Below, one piece after another: positions 40,716 through 48,022 of a DNA stretch of 48,173 nt. Under the pieces are notes generated by a model. That model ran no database searches. It was given only the letters and a program-made list of their open reading frames with translations, and was not told the DNA's origin. Position numbers and translations under genes: made by a program. Source of the stretch: a virus; IMG/VR virus record IMGVR_UViG_3300030085_000236, positions 1 through 48,173 of that record; one strand, given 5' to 3'. Numbering within the stretch: position 1 is the stretch's first letter; each line of letters starts with the position of its first letter.

Positions 40716-41334
40716 TATCTAATGTACTTGATTGTGTAATGTTAAACGTTCTAGAGTTACCTGTTTGGTCTAAGTAAAAATAACCACCCGCATAACCAGA
40801 ACCAGTAAAATTAACTGTATTACTATCACCGTCTACATCTACATAAGAAGTACCGCCGTCATAATTTATATCGAAATCAAAAGTATTTCCATCCCCTTGA
40901 ATAATCCAATCTAAATCTAATGTTGCAGCTAATGCAGTTGTTCCATGGTCTAATGTAAATGTATTAGTGCTGCCCGTAACGTCTACGTTATAGTTAGAGT
41001 TATCTATACCATAGGTATTTGTTGGGTCTCCCTGTATAGTAAATGTATTACTATCGCCATCGAATTCGAAAAATCCTGTTATAGAATCTCCTAAAATATC
41101 ACCTAAAAATTTGTTTGTATCTCCTAACTGGTTTATATCAAGAGTTAACGAAATACCGTCTAAATCTAACGCAGTTAAAGAGCCTGCAGAAGAATTGAGA
41201 CCACCAATAATATTACCTGAACCAAGTTGTTCTAAATCAATATTCGCTGTTGCACCTGATTGGTCGACATAAATTTCGTTATCAGCAGCAAAAAGAGATG
41301 TTGAAATTAATAATATACTAATTAATATTTTCAT
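40630..41334 (-). CDS. Curlin-repeat (CsgA-like) secreted protein
   Basis: 234 residues. Signal peptide MKILISILLISTSLFA, then about eight degenerate curlin repeats of the form h-x-h-D/Q-x-G-x-x-N-x-h-x-h: YVDQSGATANIDLEQ, LDINQLGDTNKF, FEFDGDSNTFTI, NVDVTGSTNTFTL, WIIQGDGNTFDF, YVDVDGDSNTVNF, FYLDQTGNSRTFNITQ, LKILSSGNSGTVCVIQ. Classical Gln positions are often Asp. Two C-terminal Cys (near 223 and 234) may form a disulfide. Probably exported through the CsgG pore encoded upstream. Overlaps csgG by 17 bases and fecR by 86. Confidence 0.85.
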   Translation of the reverse strand: MKILISILLISTSLFAADNEIYVDQSGATANIDLEQLGSGNIIGGLNSSAGSLTALDLDGISLTLDINQLGDTNKFLGDILGDSITGFFEFDGDSNTFTIQGDPTNTYGIDNSNYNVDVTGSTNTFTLDHGTTALAATLDLDWIIQGDGNTFDFDINYDGGTSYVDVDGDSNTVNFTGSGYAGGYFYLDQTGNSRTFNITQSSTLDNDWLKILSSGNSGTVCVIQNDQGTSTSC

Positions 41335-42139
41335 CGATTACCTCCCAGAAACTTTTATCATACCCTATTTTGACGATTTGCAAAACTGCTTCCTCGATAG
41401 CTCGTTGTAAAGCTAATGTTGCAGGCTCGTTTTCGGCGTCTCCTGTTTCTATCTCTACAAGTTCTGTGCCTGCCTCAATAAACTTAAAAACGTCTTGAGA
41501 CTGACCATAACTATATAATTGTTTACTGACTAAAACGTCTATTAAAACTTCACCTGTCGCTACAGATACCATACGTAAAGCTACTGTAATATTGTCTACT
41601 CTATATTGTTTACTTGTTCCTATACCTAAATATCTAGCTCCGATACCTCCACTTTGTATATTTGTATCAAAACCAATAACAGCTCCTTCCATTAGCACAC
41701 CTGCAAAAAGTAAAGGCATGATAGGTTTAGGTCCATCAGTTTTTTCGTTTTGTTCTCTAGCAGAGCGTATAAGCTGTCTTTCTTTCGTTAGATTATCAAG
41801 ACCAACTCTTTCTGCAACACGAAAGAATTTTCCATTGGATGTATGTTTTAAACTTCTGATAAGTAGGTGGCTTGGTGCTTGCGTGAGTGCTGTAGAAAAT
41901 AAAGCAAACTCACTGTTACTTTTACGCTGACCTGTTTGGTCTGTAAAACTATTAGGATAAACAGCAACAACAATAGGAACTTTAGGTTGTGCTACATTCA
42001 ATAATTCTTCGGATTGAATTTCTAAAATAGTTGGTAAAGTTTTACCTTGTTGTATAGTGGTATCTACAGGAGCTAAGCTGCAACTAGAAAGAAAAATCGC
42101 CAACAGGCAACTGTATCTCGGTAATATTTCCATCAGCAT
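41318..42139 (-). CDS. csgG: CsgG curli secretion-channel lipoprotein
   Basis: 273 residues; lipobox LSSC with Cys20 as the lipidated residue. Family signatures: FRVAERVGLDNLTKERQLIR, then LLFAGVLMEGAVIGFDTNIQ, SGGIGARYLGIGTSKQYRVD and MVSVATGEVL align almost residue for residue with E. coli CsgG. The constriction-loop region keeps the Phe of E. coli F56 (ALFSTAL), while Tyr51 and Asn55 are not kept. It should assemble a nonameric outer-membrane pore. Sits between csgF and the curlin gene in overlapping frames. Confidence 0.96.
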   Translation of the reverse strand: MLMEILPRYSCLLAIFLSSCSLAPVDTTIQQGKTLPTILEIQSEELLNVAQPKVPIVVAVYPNSFTDQTGQRKSNSEFALFSTALTQAPSHLLIRSLKHTSNGKFFRVAERVGLDNLTKERQLIRSAREQNEKTDGPKPIMPLLFAGVLMEGAVIGFDTNIQSGGIGARYLGIGTSKQYRVDNITVALRMVSVATGEVLIDVLVSKQLYSYGQSQDVFKFIEAGTELVEIETGDAENEPATLALQRAIEEAVLQIVKIGYDKSFWEVIDENIN

Positions 42140-42569
42140 CAGTTATCTTGAGAATTATGATTCCATTTTCAATACTATATTCTATAGTGTTTCCCTCTAG
42201 GGTCAAAGTACCTTCTGTGCTAGGAGTTTCTCCGAATAAATTTTCTACTAATTGTCTTGATAATTGTGCATAAATTCGTGACTCAAGATTCCTTATAAAT
42301 CTAGCTAATGTAGTATTTTCTTTATCTCTTTCTATTTGTTCTTGTATAGCTTTTATTTCTTCTTTAATACTCATTTTACGATTAAACTCTTGATTTTCTA
42401 TCGTTAAATAATGTGAAGAAGTATTAATACCATTAAAAGAAGGGTTTTTAAATTTATGAACTATTTGGTCAGCCCATAAAGGGTTTGTTAAAACTACAAG
42501 AAAAAAGAAAATACAAAGCAAGCCTGCTATCCTATAAATCCAAGTATTATTAATCTTTTCTTTGGTCAT
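42084..42569 (-). CDS. csgF: CsgF curli nucleation/pore-accessory protein
   Basis: 161 residues. N-terminal membrane/signal segment (RIAGLLCIFFFLVVLTNPLW, cleavage near WA|DQ), then the CsgF hallmark KFKNPSFNGINTSSHYL matching E. coli QFRNPNFGGNP, a helix (IKEEIKAIQEQIERDK) and a C-terminal beta sheet (LEGNTIEYSIENGIIILKIT). In E. coli the N-terminal segment of mature CsgF binds inside the CsgG channel, forming a second constriction. It overlaps csgG by 56 bases and the upstream holin-like gene by 20. Confidence 0.9.
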   Translation of the reverse strand: MTKEKINNTWIYRIAGLLCIFFFLVVLTNPLWADQIVHKFKNPSFNGINTSSHYLTIENQEFNRKMSIKEEIKAIQEQIERDKENTTLARFIRNLESRIYAQLSRQLVENLFGETPSTEGTLTLEGNTIEYSIENGIIILKITDADGNITEIQLPVGDFSF

Positions 42570-42903
42570 CTCTTTTTGCTTTAGCTATTTTACTGCTGTC
42601 TATTAAATTAGGTACTCCAAGTATAGTCTTAATTAAGGTGTCTTGTCTAATTATCTCATTATCTAGACTACGTACTCTATCGATTAGAGCTACTAATATA
42701 CCGTGTTGTGTATCTAATTTAGTACCTAGCCTTTCTTCTATAGCGTTTATCTGACCTGCTACTTTTTCGTCAACAACATCTAATTTTTGTTCCATGCCGT
42801 CAACAATACGTATTACTAATTTATATATAAACCAACCAAGACCTATTGCAGCTGCTATAGGAAAACCAACTTCTTGTATAAGTGTTACAGCTTGTTCCAT
42901 CAA
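42550..42903 (-). CDS. One-TM coiled-coil protein, holin-like
   Basis: 117 residues: TM helix at about 12-34 (VGFPIAAAIGLGWFIYKLVI), then a coiled coil (KLDVVDEKVAGQINAIEE...). The arrangement resembles BhlA/UviB-type holin-like proteins with a cytoplasmic coil. Overlaps SNase-like gene by 4 bases and csgF by 20. Confidence 0.65.
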   Translation of the reverse strand: MMEQAVTLIQEVGFPIAAAIGLGWFIYKLVIRIVDGMEQKLDVVDEKVAGQINAIEERLGTKLDTQHGILVALIDRVRSLDNEIIRQDTLIKTILGVPNLIDSSKIAKAKRDDQRKD

Positions 42904-43280
42904 TAATCACCCCAAACTTTAGTTTTTTTACCTCCATCGTACTTTACAGCATGACCTTCTTTTATTAAAACATCGCATATATCTCTACCGTCTTCTGTAT
43001 AAGGTATACCTAATATACGACCATACTTGCCTTTACCTAAAGATTTGACTTGTATTTTACCTATACACAACTCTTTTAACCTATTCTTAGCGGCAAGTCC
43101 TAATACCTTTTCTGCTTTATCTCTAGTCCTGCTTTCAGGTGTGTCTATACCTGCAAGTCTGACACGTTGTTTATGTAGCTTTACATCAAAACCTAAATCT
43201 AAAGTACAGTCAAATGTATCACCATCAACTATGCGTTCTAGTGTTGCGTTATATACGAATGAATCTGGAGCTTTAGCCAT
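42900..43280 (-). CDS. Thermonuclease-like (SNase) protein
   Basis: 126 residues. LERIVDGDTFDCTLDLGFDV, VRLAGIDTPESRTRDKAEK, a later GRILGIPY and DVLIKEGHAVKYDGG match the staphylococcal nuclease fold: catalytic Asp/Arg/Glu positions D (DGDTF), R (RLAGIDTPE), E (DTPES), and Arg near GKYGRIL. No signal peptide, so cytoplasmic or virion-borne; it may degrade host DNA. Lies between a basic protein gene and the holin-like gene. Confidence 0.85.
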   Translation of the reverse strand: MAKAPDSFVYNATLERIVDGDTFDCTLDLGFDVKLHKQRVRLAGIDTPESRTRDKAEKVLGLAAKNRLKELCIGKIQVKSLGKGKYGRILGIPYTEDGRDICDVLIKEGHAVKYDGGKKTKVWGDY

Positions 43281-43580
43281 TTAACATTTCCACCTTCTAC
43301 GAGCTTGTCTAATTCTTGAATTAGGGTCATTTCTAGTTTTAGCAGAACTTCTTTTTAATTGTCCTAAAGACCTAGCACAATATGACTTACGTCTTTTCGC
43401 TGCTTTACTGCCTTTTTTAACTTTACCTGTAACAGCCCCTTTAAGTTTACTTCCAGGATTTGCTTTTCTGTAAGCCCTAATCCCTTTTTTGGTCATTCCT
43501 GCCCCAGATTTGGTAGGTCGGTAATTACCACCTTTTCCTGTTGTTCTTCTTATAGCTTTAGCTTTTTTTCTTTTTGCCAC
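43281..43580 (-). CDS. Basic protein (GSKLKGAVTGKVKKGSKAAKRR type)
   Basis: 99 residues, strongly basic with four Cys at spread positions. NPGSKLKGAVTGKVKKGSKA and RRKSYCARSLGQLK match a small phage protein family that I remember only as a DUF. Start GTG 43580 is preferred over an upstream ATG because AAGGAGGACTC lies directly before it. Possibly DNA-condensing or virion-internal. Confidence 0.75.
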   Translation of the reverse strand: MAKRKKAKAIRRTTGKGGNYRPTKSGAGMTKKGIRAYRKANPGSKLKGAVTGKVKKGSKAAKRRKSYCARSLGQLKRSSAKTRNDPNSRIRQARRRWKC

Positions 43581-43863
43581 GAGTCCTCCTTTTCTTAACA
43601 AATGTTCTTACGTTCGTTGGCTTACCACCAGGATTACCAGCGGCTCTTTTTCTTCTTACAGCACTAGCACGTTGTGAGGCTGTCATACTTCTAGCTTTAC
43701 TACGTGGAACACATTTCGGGTATTTACGTTTACTTTTACCTTTAGCAGATTTTCTACCGCATTTTTGAAACTTACCTTTTTTCTTAGGAGCACCGATATC
43801 TACCCAGTCTCCTTTCTTGCCTTTACCAAACCATGCGGTAAGACCACCTTTCGGTTTAGCCAC
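43558..43863 (-). CDS. Basic protein (GLTAWFGKGKKGDWVDIGAP type)
   Basis: 101 residues, GTG start at 43863 after AGAGGTAGAC. An N-terminal AWFGKGKKGDWVDIGAPKKK and Cys-containing KCGRKS...KRKYPKCVPRSKA; C terminus all Lys/Arg. Family members occur in phages next to similar basic genes; nucleic-acid binding is likely. Overlaps both neighbours (23 and 8 bases). Confidence 0.7.
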   Translation of the reverse strand: MAKPKGGLTAWFGKGKKGDWVDIGAPKKKGKFQKCGRKSAKGKSKRKYPKCVPRSKARSMTASQRASAVRRKRAAGNPGGKPTNVRTFVKKRRTRGKKKKS

Positions 43864-44029
43864 GTCTACCTCTTGCTCTTGTTTTGCGTTTTGTACCTTT
43901 TCTAGCTTTTTTCATTTGAGCTGCAGTAGGTGCACCTTTAGCACCTTTTTTACGCATACGCTCACCAGAGCCTGCTTTAATCCTTTTACGTTTAGCGTGT
44001 ATATTAGCCCATAAGCCTTTTCTTGCCAT
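43856..44029 (-). CDS. Tiny basic protein, 57 residues
   Basis: MARKGLWANIHAKRKRIKAG start, later GAPTAAQMKKARKG and an Arg-rich end. Begins at ATG 44029, one base into the stop of the gene before it. Too short to be found by length-based gene callers but well placed and coupled. The motif 'WANIHAKRKRI..GSGERMRK' recalls small phage basic proteins. Confidence 0.8.
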   Translation of the reverse strand: MARKGLWANIHAKRKRIKAGSGERMRKKGAKGAPTAAQMKKARKGTKRKTRARGRRG

Positions 44030-44223
44030 TACCTATAACCTCCACCACGTTTCTTATATTCACGTACAAGCCACCCATTTGCATAAGCACTTGGGTATAC
44101 TTTGAACTTACGTTTAGCCTCAGCTTTTACTCTAGCATATAAACTAGGGTTTGTAGGTGTAGCTCCTTTCTTTTTCTTTTTCTTAGTAGTTTTCTTTTTT
44201 GCTTTAGTAGGTTTTTTAGGCAT
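44029..44223 (-). CDS. Basic protein with YPSAYANGWLVREYKKRGG motif
   Basis: 64 residues: a Lys-rich tail (1-20) then SLYARVKAEAKRKFKVYPSA and YANGWLVREYKKRGG, a strongly conserved small domain in marine phages. Function unknown; nucleic-acid binding likely from charge. Confidence 0.85.
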   Translation of the reverse strand: MPKKPTKAKKKTTKKKKKKGATPTNPSLYARVKAEAKRKFKVYPSAYANGWLVREYKKRGGGYR

Positions 44224-44225
44224 AT

Positions 44226-44900
44226 TTAATCCTCGTATAAATTATTAAAAGTTATAGATGGGTCAAGATAACTTTCATGTCCTTCTGCAGAATGTGTGTG
44301 TTGTGATGGTGTAAAATCTGGTGCACCCTCACCTGTTACCCATAGGGCAGGACTTGTGGCTCTAACTCTATTGTTTGGTAAAGCTACCAAGTTTCCTTTC
44401 CACTCGCAATCTTCTGTTATATAAAGCACATGCGACTGTTTGTGTTGTGCAGGACAATCGGCAATAGCGTTATTTGTGTAATCTACTGTAAACATATACT
44501 TACCAGTATAAAACTTTCCATCGATTTTGCAAAGCCATGGAGACGAACTAACTCTATCCATAACTATAACAGAATGGTCTCTCGACTCACAATCCCAAGG
44601 CTGTGCTAAATGGTCTTCCATAGGAATAGCCCATTCATCAACAGGTATATCGGCTATTAAGCCTTGAATAGGCATTCTTGCCCACATAGCACCTCCATGG
44701 ATGTTGCCTTCTTCCCAATCATCATATTCTCTTTCACAACCTGTAAAAACAACTTGAAAACTTAATGACCTATCAGGAATAGTATTTACCGCGAAAGCGA
44801 TAGCATGAAGAAACTCTCCATGGTAGTTTGCATGATTAGCTGTAAACTCCCTTCGCACCCAACATTTAAAGTGCGGGATATTACTTATGAGATAAGACAC
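44226..44900 (-). CDS. Hypothetical protein, 224 residues
   Basis: Beta-rich, His/Cys/Trp-rich protein beginning MSYLISNIPHFKCWVRREF, with GEFLHAIAFAVN early and WVTGEGAPDFTPSQHTHSAEG near the end. I recall similar proteins from marine phages beside lysozyme and basic genes, uncharacterised; a virion-surface role is possible. Ends two bases before the 64-residue gene. Confidence 0.7.
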   Translation of the reverse strand: MSYLISNIPHFKCWVRREFTANHANYHGEFLHAIAFAVNTIPDRSLSFQVVFTGCEREYDDWEEGNIHGGAMWARMPIQGLIADIPVDEWAIPMEDHLAQPWDCESRDHSVIVMDRVSSSPWLCKIDGKFYTGKYMFTVDYTNNAIADCPAQHKQSHVLYITEDCEWKGNLVALPNNRVRATSPALWVTGEGAPDFTPSQHTHSAEGHESYLDPSITFNNLYED

Positions 44901-45014
44901 TTACTTCTTCTTCTTTTTTCTCATGGTTTTTCTTTTCATGCCGCCTTTCTTTTTATATTTAGAACTTTTGAGTTTTCCACCTCTTTTCATTCCTTTAGCT
45001 TTTTTCATGACCAT
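44901..45014 (-). CDS. Tiny Lys-rich peptide, 37 residues
   Basis: MVMKKAKGMKRGGKLKSSKY then KKKGGMKRKTMRK and a KKKKK end. AAGGAGAATAAT precedes ATG 45014 and the gene fills the space between lysozyme and the next gene exactly. More than half its residues are Lys/Arg/Gly, so it is protamine-like; role unknown. Confidence 0.65.
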   Translation of the reverse strand: MVMKKAKGMKRGGKLKSSKYKKKGGMKRKTMRKKKKK

Positions 45015-45015
45015 A

Positions 45016-45459
45016 TTATTCTCCTTTTAATACTCTTTCTTTTAAACGAATCGCACGAGGACCAACTTGGGTCGCCCAACGACTATCCATCATTTCAACT
45101 GCAGCAGTTTCCCAATCATGTTCTTCTAATGCGGCTAAAAACTTTTTAAATTTTAGTAATCGTGTAATACCTAAATTGAAACACATATTTGCTAAAACTC
45201 TTTGTATATTTTCAGGTAAATGTATCCACCACTCTAAATTTCTATCTAATTCTGTAGTAACGATATTTATATCTTTTTCAAAACAATCTTTTATTCTATC
45301 TTCAGATACAGGCGTATCTACATCTTGACCGTGTTCGGGGTCTGATTCTAATATAAGATGTCCTATACCAAATGTAGGATATCCAAGGTGGTCTAAATAA
45401 ATTTTATTTACACAACCTTCATCGAAAGTTAATTCTTCTCTTAATTTATCTACATTCAT
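45016..45459 (-). CDS. T4-type lysozyme (GH24 endolysin)
   Basis: 147 residues. Catalytic triad pattern E-8-D-5-T: TFDEGCVNKIYLDHLGYPTF, with Glu in DEG, Asp in YLD and Thr in YPTF, followed by GIGHL, as in T4 lysozyme. Start at ATG 45459 overlaps the preceding stop (ATGA); the open frame reaching 45576 lies inside the upstream gene and is not needed. Cleaves peptidoglycan at lysis; no signal anchor, so depends on a holin. Confidence 0.92.
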   Translation of the reverse strand: MNVDKLREELTFDEGCVNKIYLDHLGYPTFGIGHLILESDPEHGQDVDTPVSEDRIKDCFEKDINIVTTELDRNLEWWIHLPENIQRVLANMCFNLGITRLLKFKKFLAALEEHDWETAAVEMMDSRWATQVGPRAIRLKERVLKGE

Positions 45460-45782
45460 TTTATCGGGACTATTGTTGCTCCGTTTGTTTGTACTGTTAT
45501 TTTGCCCAGAGTTGCCGTTCCCTGAACGCCATTTTCTTCCCCACTGTATAAATTTATCCATTCTACACCACTCCATAACTGTAATTGATTAGTGCTTAAA
45601 TTAAAAATTATATCACCTTTATTGAATTTATTTAAATTTCTTTGCGTCTCATTAACTGTCAAAGTTGCGTCTATATCTTTAGAATTTAAAGATAATTCGA
45701 GAACTCTTACTAATCTATTAAATAATTCAGGACTAAGAGGACCAACTGCTATCGGTAATTTAGTCTGTAATAATTTAGCCAC
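45456..45782 (-). CDS. Small virion-type hypothetical protein
   Basis: 108 residues: MAKLLQTKLPIAVGPLSPEL, then helices and GDIIFNLSTNQLQLWSGVEW, a beta motif seen in phage tail-fibre or decoration proteins ('F.....Q.Q.W.G..W..L'). Starts on the last base of the tail-protein stop (TAGTGGC-like junction) and is coupled to lysozyme. Likely virion. Confidence 0.65.
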   Translation of the reverse strand: MAKLLQTKLPIAVGPLSPELFNRLVRVLELSLNSKDIDATLTVNETQRNLNKFNKGDIIFNLSTNQLQLWSGVEWINLYSGEENGVQGTATLGKITVQTNGATIVPIK

Positions 45783-47668
45783 TATCGTCTACCGTCTGGT
45801 TTTACATCTAGACGGGTGGCTCCTAATCTAAAACTCATACCTATATCATTAGCATCATCATCATTAGATTGAACTCTTAAAACTACTTGTCTAGCTCTAA
45901 GACGAGTATCAATTTTAGTTGTAGTTGAAAAGCAAGAAGCTGTGGTGACTGTGCTTAAATCATCTCCTGGAAAATCTCTTTTCTTTAAAACAAAATCTAG
46001 TTTTTGTCCTGTGCTGCCTGTTGCAGCATCGCCTATAAAATTAACATCAGGAATTATTCTACTTACTGCGGAAAATACTTCGCCCGCAGGGTCTATATCA
46101 AAATCGCTAGACTCTATAAAAACATTTTGCATAGCAGAACCATCAGCGTCATTACCTACTTCATGGTTATACAAATAACTTGTGTTTGATGTTGTGTAAG
46201 AAGCTATAGGTTTATCGAAAACCCCTTCATCTAACCAAGCACATCTATCAAGTTGTCCTATCGACCAAACATTTTCATTATAGTTATAAGTGACATATCT
46301 ATCTATACTTGATGAAGCGGCAGAACAATAAAACCAACCCACCTCATTAAAAGCTTTATTTATAAAAGCAAATATTTGAAAACTTTGTGTTACATTAATA
46401 TCGTTGAAAACATAATCTTTAACCGAACATGGTAGAGTTTGTACTTGACCTGTATAAGCGTAAAAACCTTTTTTATCCATCCAAAAAACACCTTTAGGTG
46501 AATTAACAGCAGCATTAGGACCCACCATACCTACGCCTTCATTTACTAAATTTAATCCGAAAGTAAACGGCTGACCGATAAACTGTAAACTATATAAAGC
46601 TATATCAGTCCATATTAAAGTTTCTTGCCTTGCTCTAATTCCACCGATAATTGCAGAGCCTGCTGATACTCGCAAAGAGCCTGCTGTGTTTGTAGATAAA
46701 GGCTCCCATTGGGTAACATCTTCTTGGTCACTAAAAGCTATTAACATAGGGTCTTGTACACCGCTTCTGCTTTCTCCTTCTATAGGGTCTGCTCCTAAAC
46801 AGATTACGTGTCTATCTATATCGCTAACTAAAACTTGTGCGGCAACAGTAGGAGCTAAATTAGAATTAGCTAAATCTGATAAAGCTACTCCTCTCGTTGA
46901 AGTGCCACTACTTGCGTCCCAATAATAAATACCACCGTTTCTTACATTAAAAACTAAATCTTCTCCAAAATTATCGTGAGAATATAGTCTTAATTGATTT
47001 GTTACAGATAAAGTAGAAGCTGAACCAAAAGTTCCCGCTCCCCATGTATCTATACCCCAACCAGAGGACGGTACAAAAACATCTAAACCCACATTGATTT
47101 GATAAGCTCCGTCTACAGCAGAACCACCATTACCGCTATCACTAGCATTAGCTGTAACAGTATTACCGTCAGTATCTTTAGCTACGAAAGTATAAGTATT
47201 AGATGTTGGCACAGAAACTATTTGGTATTCTTGATTTAATACAGCAGCTGTTATATTGCCACCCAAACTTACAGCTTCGCTAAATGTGACGAAATCATTT
47301 TGTACAGCACCGTGATTACTATCAGTAGCTGTTATAGTTGAACTACCATTAGTTGCTGCGAACGTAATACTATTAGTTGAAGATTTTCTTATAGGAGTAA
47401 TATCGTAATAATTATCTCCTTCTAATACGTAATATTTTTGTGTAGCTCCTATACCTACATATTTTATACCGTTTAAAGCAGTCCAGCCTATTAAAGCTCT
47501 AGCTTTAGATATAAAAGTATTAGAAGTTCTTTTTACCCAACCACCTATTTTCTCTGGTAATCCCTTTCTAAATCTTACTAAATTACCATCAAACCAACCA
47601 CCTTCATTTGTATAAGCAGTTGTGTCTTTATTAATTCCTGGTTTAAATAAAAATTTTTGAAGAGGCAC
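45782..47668 (-). CDS. P22 gp10-like tail/stabilisation protein
   Basis: 628 residues. PLQKFLFKPGINKDTTAYTN and GGWFDGNLVRFRKGLPEKIG at the start are the hallmark of the phage tail protein family related to P22 gp10 (packaged-DNA stabilisation, beta-propeller). A Thr/Ser/Asn-rich insert of about 70 residues (near 110-190; NDFVTFSEAV..., QEYQIVSVPTSNTYTFVAKD) breaks the propeller and looks like an added domain. Seals the head after packaging or forms the tail tube connection. Expressed with lysozyme downstream. Confidence 0.75.
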   Translation of the reverse strand: MPLQKFLFKPGINKDTTAYTNEGGWFDGNLVRFRKGLPEKIGGWVKRTSNTFISKARALIGWTALNGIKYVGIGATQKYYVLEGDNYYDITPIRKSSTNSITFAATNGSSTITATDSNHGAVQNDFVTFSEAVSLGGNITAAVLNQEYQIVSVPTSNTYTFVAKDTDGNTVTANASDSGNGGSAVDGAYQINVGLDVFVPSSGWGIDTWGAGTFGSASTLSVTNQLRLYSHDNFGEDLVFNVRNGGIYYWDASSGTSTRGVALSDLANSNLAPTVAAQVLVSDIDRHVICLGADPIEGESRSGVQDPMLIAFSDQEDVTQWEPLSTNTAGSLRVSAGSAIIGGIRARQETLIWTDIALYSLQFIGQPFTFGLNLVNEGVGMVGPNAAVNSPKGVFWMDKKGFYAYTGQVQTLPCSVKDYVFNDINVTQSFQIFAFINKAFNEVGWFYCSAASSSIDRYVTYNYNENVWSIGQLDRCAWLDEGVFDKPIASYTTSNTSYLYNHEVGNDADGSAMQNVFIESSDFDIDPAGEVFSAVSRIIPDVNFIGDAATGSTGQKLDFVLKKRDFPGDDLSTVTTASCFSTTTKIDTRLRARQVVLRVQSNDDDANDIGMSFRLGATRLDVKPDGRR

Positions 47669-47677
47669 GCTTTTCTC

Positions 47678-47860
47678 CTAAATAAAAGTAGCAAATACTA
47701 TAGAGCCTAGTATAAACGGATAAACCCCCCATAACAACATTTCTAATCTTTTAAATTTAGCAGAGCCTTCGTCTAATCTTTTTTCTATATATTCGTAACG
47801 AATAGCACATTCTCTCTCATGCGCATTAAGTTCTGCTAAAGCGTCCTTTACAGTTGCCAT
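47678..47860 (-). CDS. XhlA-like holin-associated membrane protein
   Basis: 60 residues: amphipathic N-terminal helix with charged coil (ALAELNAHERECAIRYEYIE), then one C-terminal TM helix (LLWGVYPFILGSIVFATFI). The arrangement matches the XhlA haemolysin family common in marine phages. Starts one base into the stop of the upstream gene. Confidence 0.65.
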   Translation of the reverse strand: MATVKDALAELNAHERECAIRYEYIEKRLDEGSAKFKRLEMLLWGVYPFILGSIVFATFI

Positions 47861-48021
47861 TATTTATCTTTAGCTTTACCTATATTTAAAGCACACCAAT
47901 CAATAACTTTATAAAGTTTACCAACCCATGCATCATCTTTTGGTGTTGGTGTAATCGCGGCTACAACAGAAGCTATCGAAATTATAGCTGTAACCCACAT
48001 AATTATATTTAACCACATCAT
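47860..48021 (-). CDS. Small phage membrane protein (TPTPKDDAWVGKLYK type)
   Basis: 53 residues. One N-terminal TM helix (IIMWVTAIISIASVVAAI) then TPTPKDDAWVGKLYKVIDWC and ALNIGKAKDK, a motif typical of phage proteins next to holins. Starts at ATG 48021 after GGAGGAAAAGTAAA; too short for most gene callers. Probably part of the lysis set. Confidence 0.75.
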   Translation of the reverse strand: MMWLNIIMWVTAIISIASVVAAITPTPKDDAWVGKLYKVIDWCALNIGKAKDK

Positions 48022-48022
48022 T

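Noticed and set aside
37870-42569. Bacterial chromosome fragment mis-assembled into the phage
   Set aside because: Genes overlap phage genes directly on both sides (holin-like gene by 20 bases) and share strand and composition, though read mapping would settle it.
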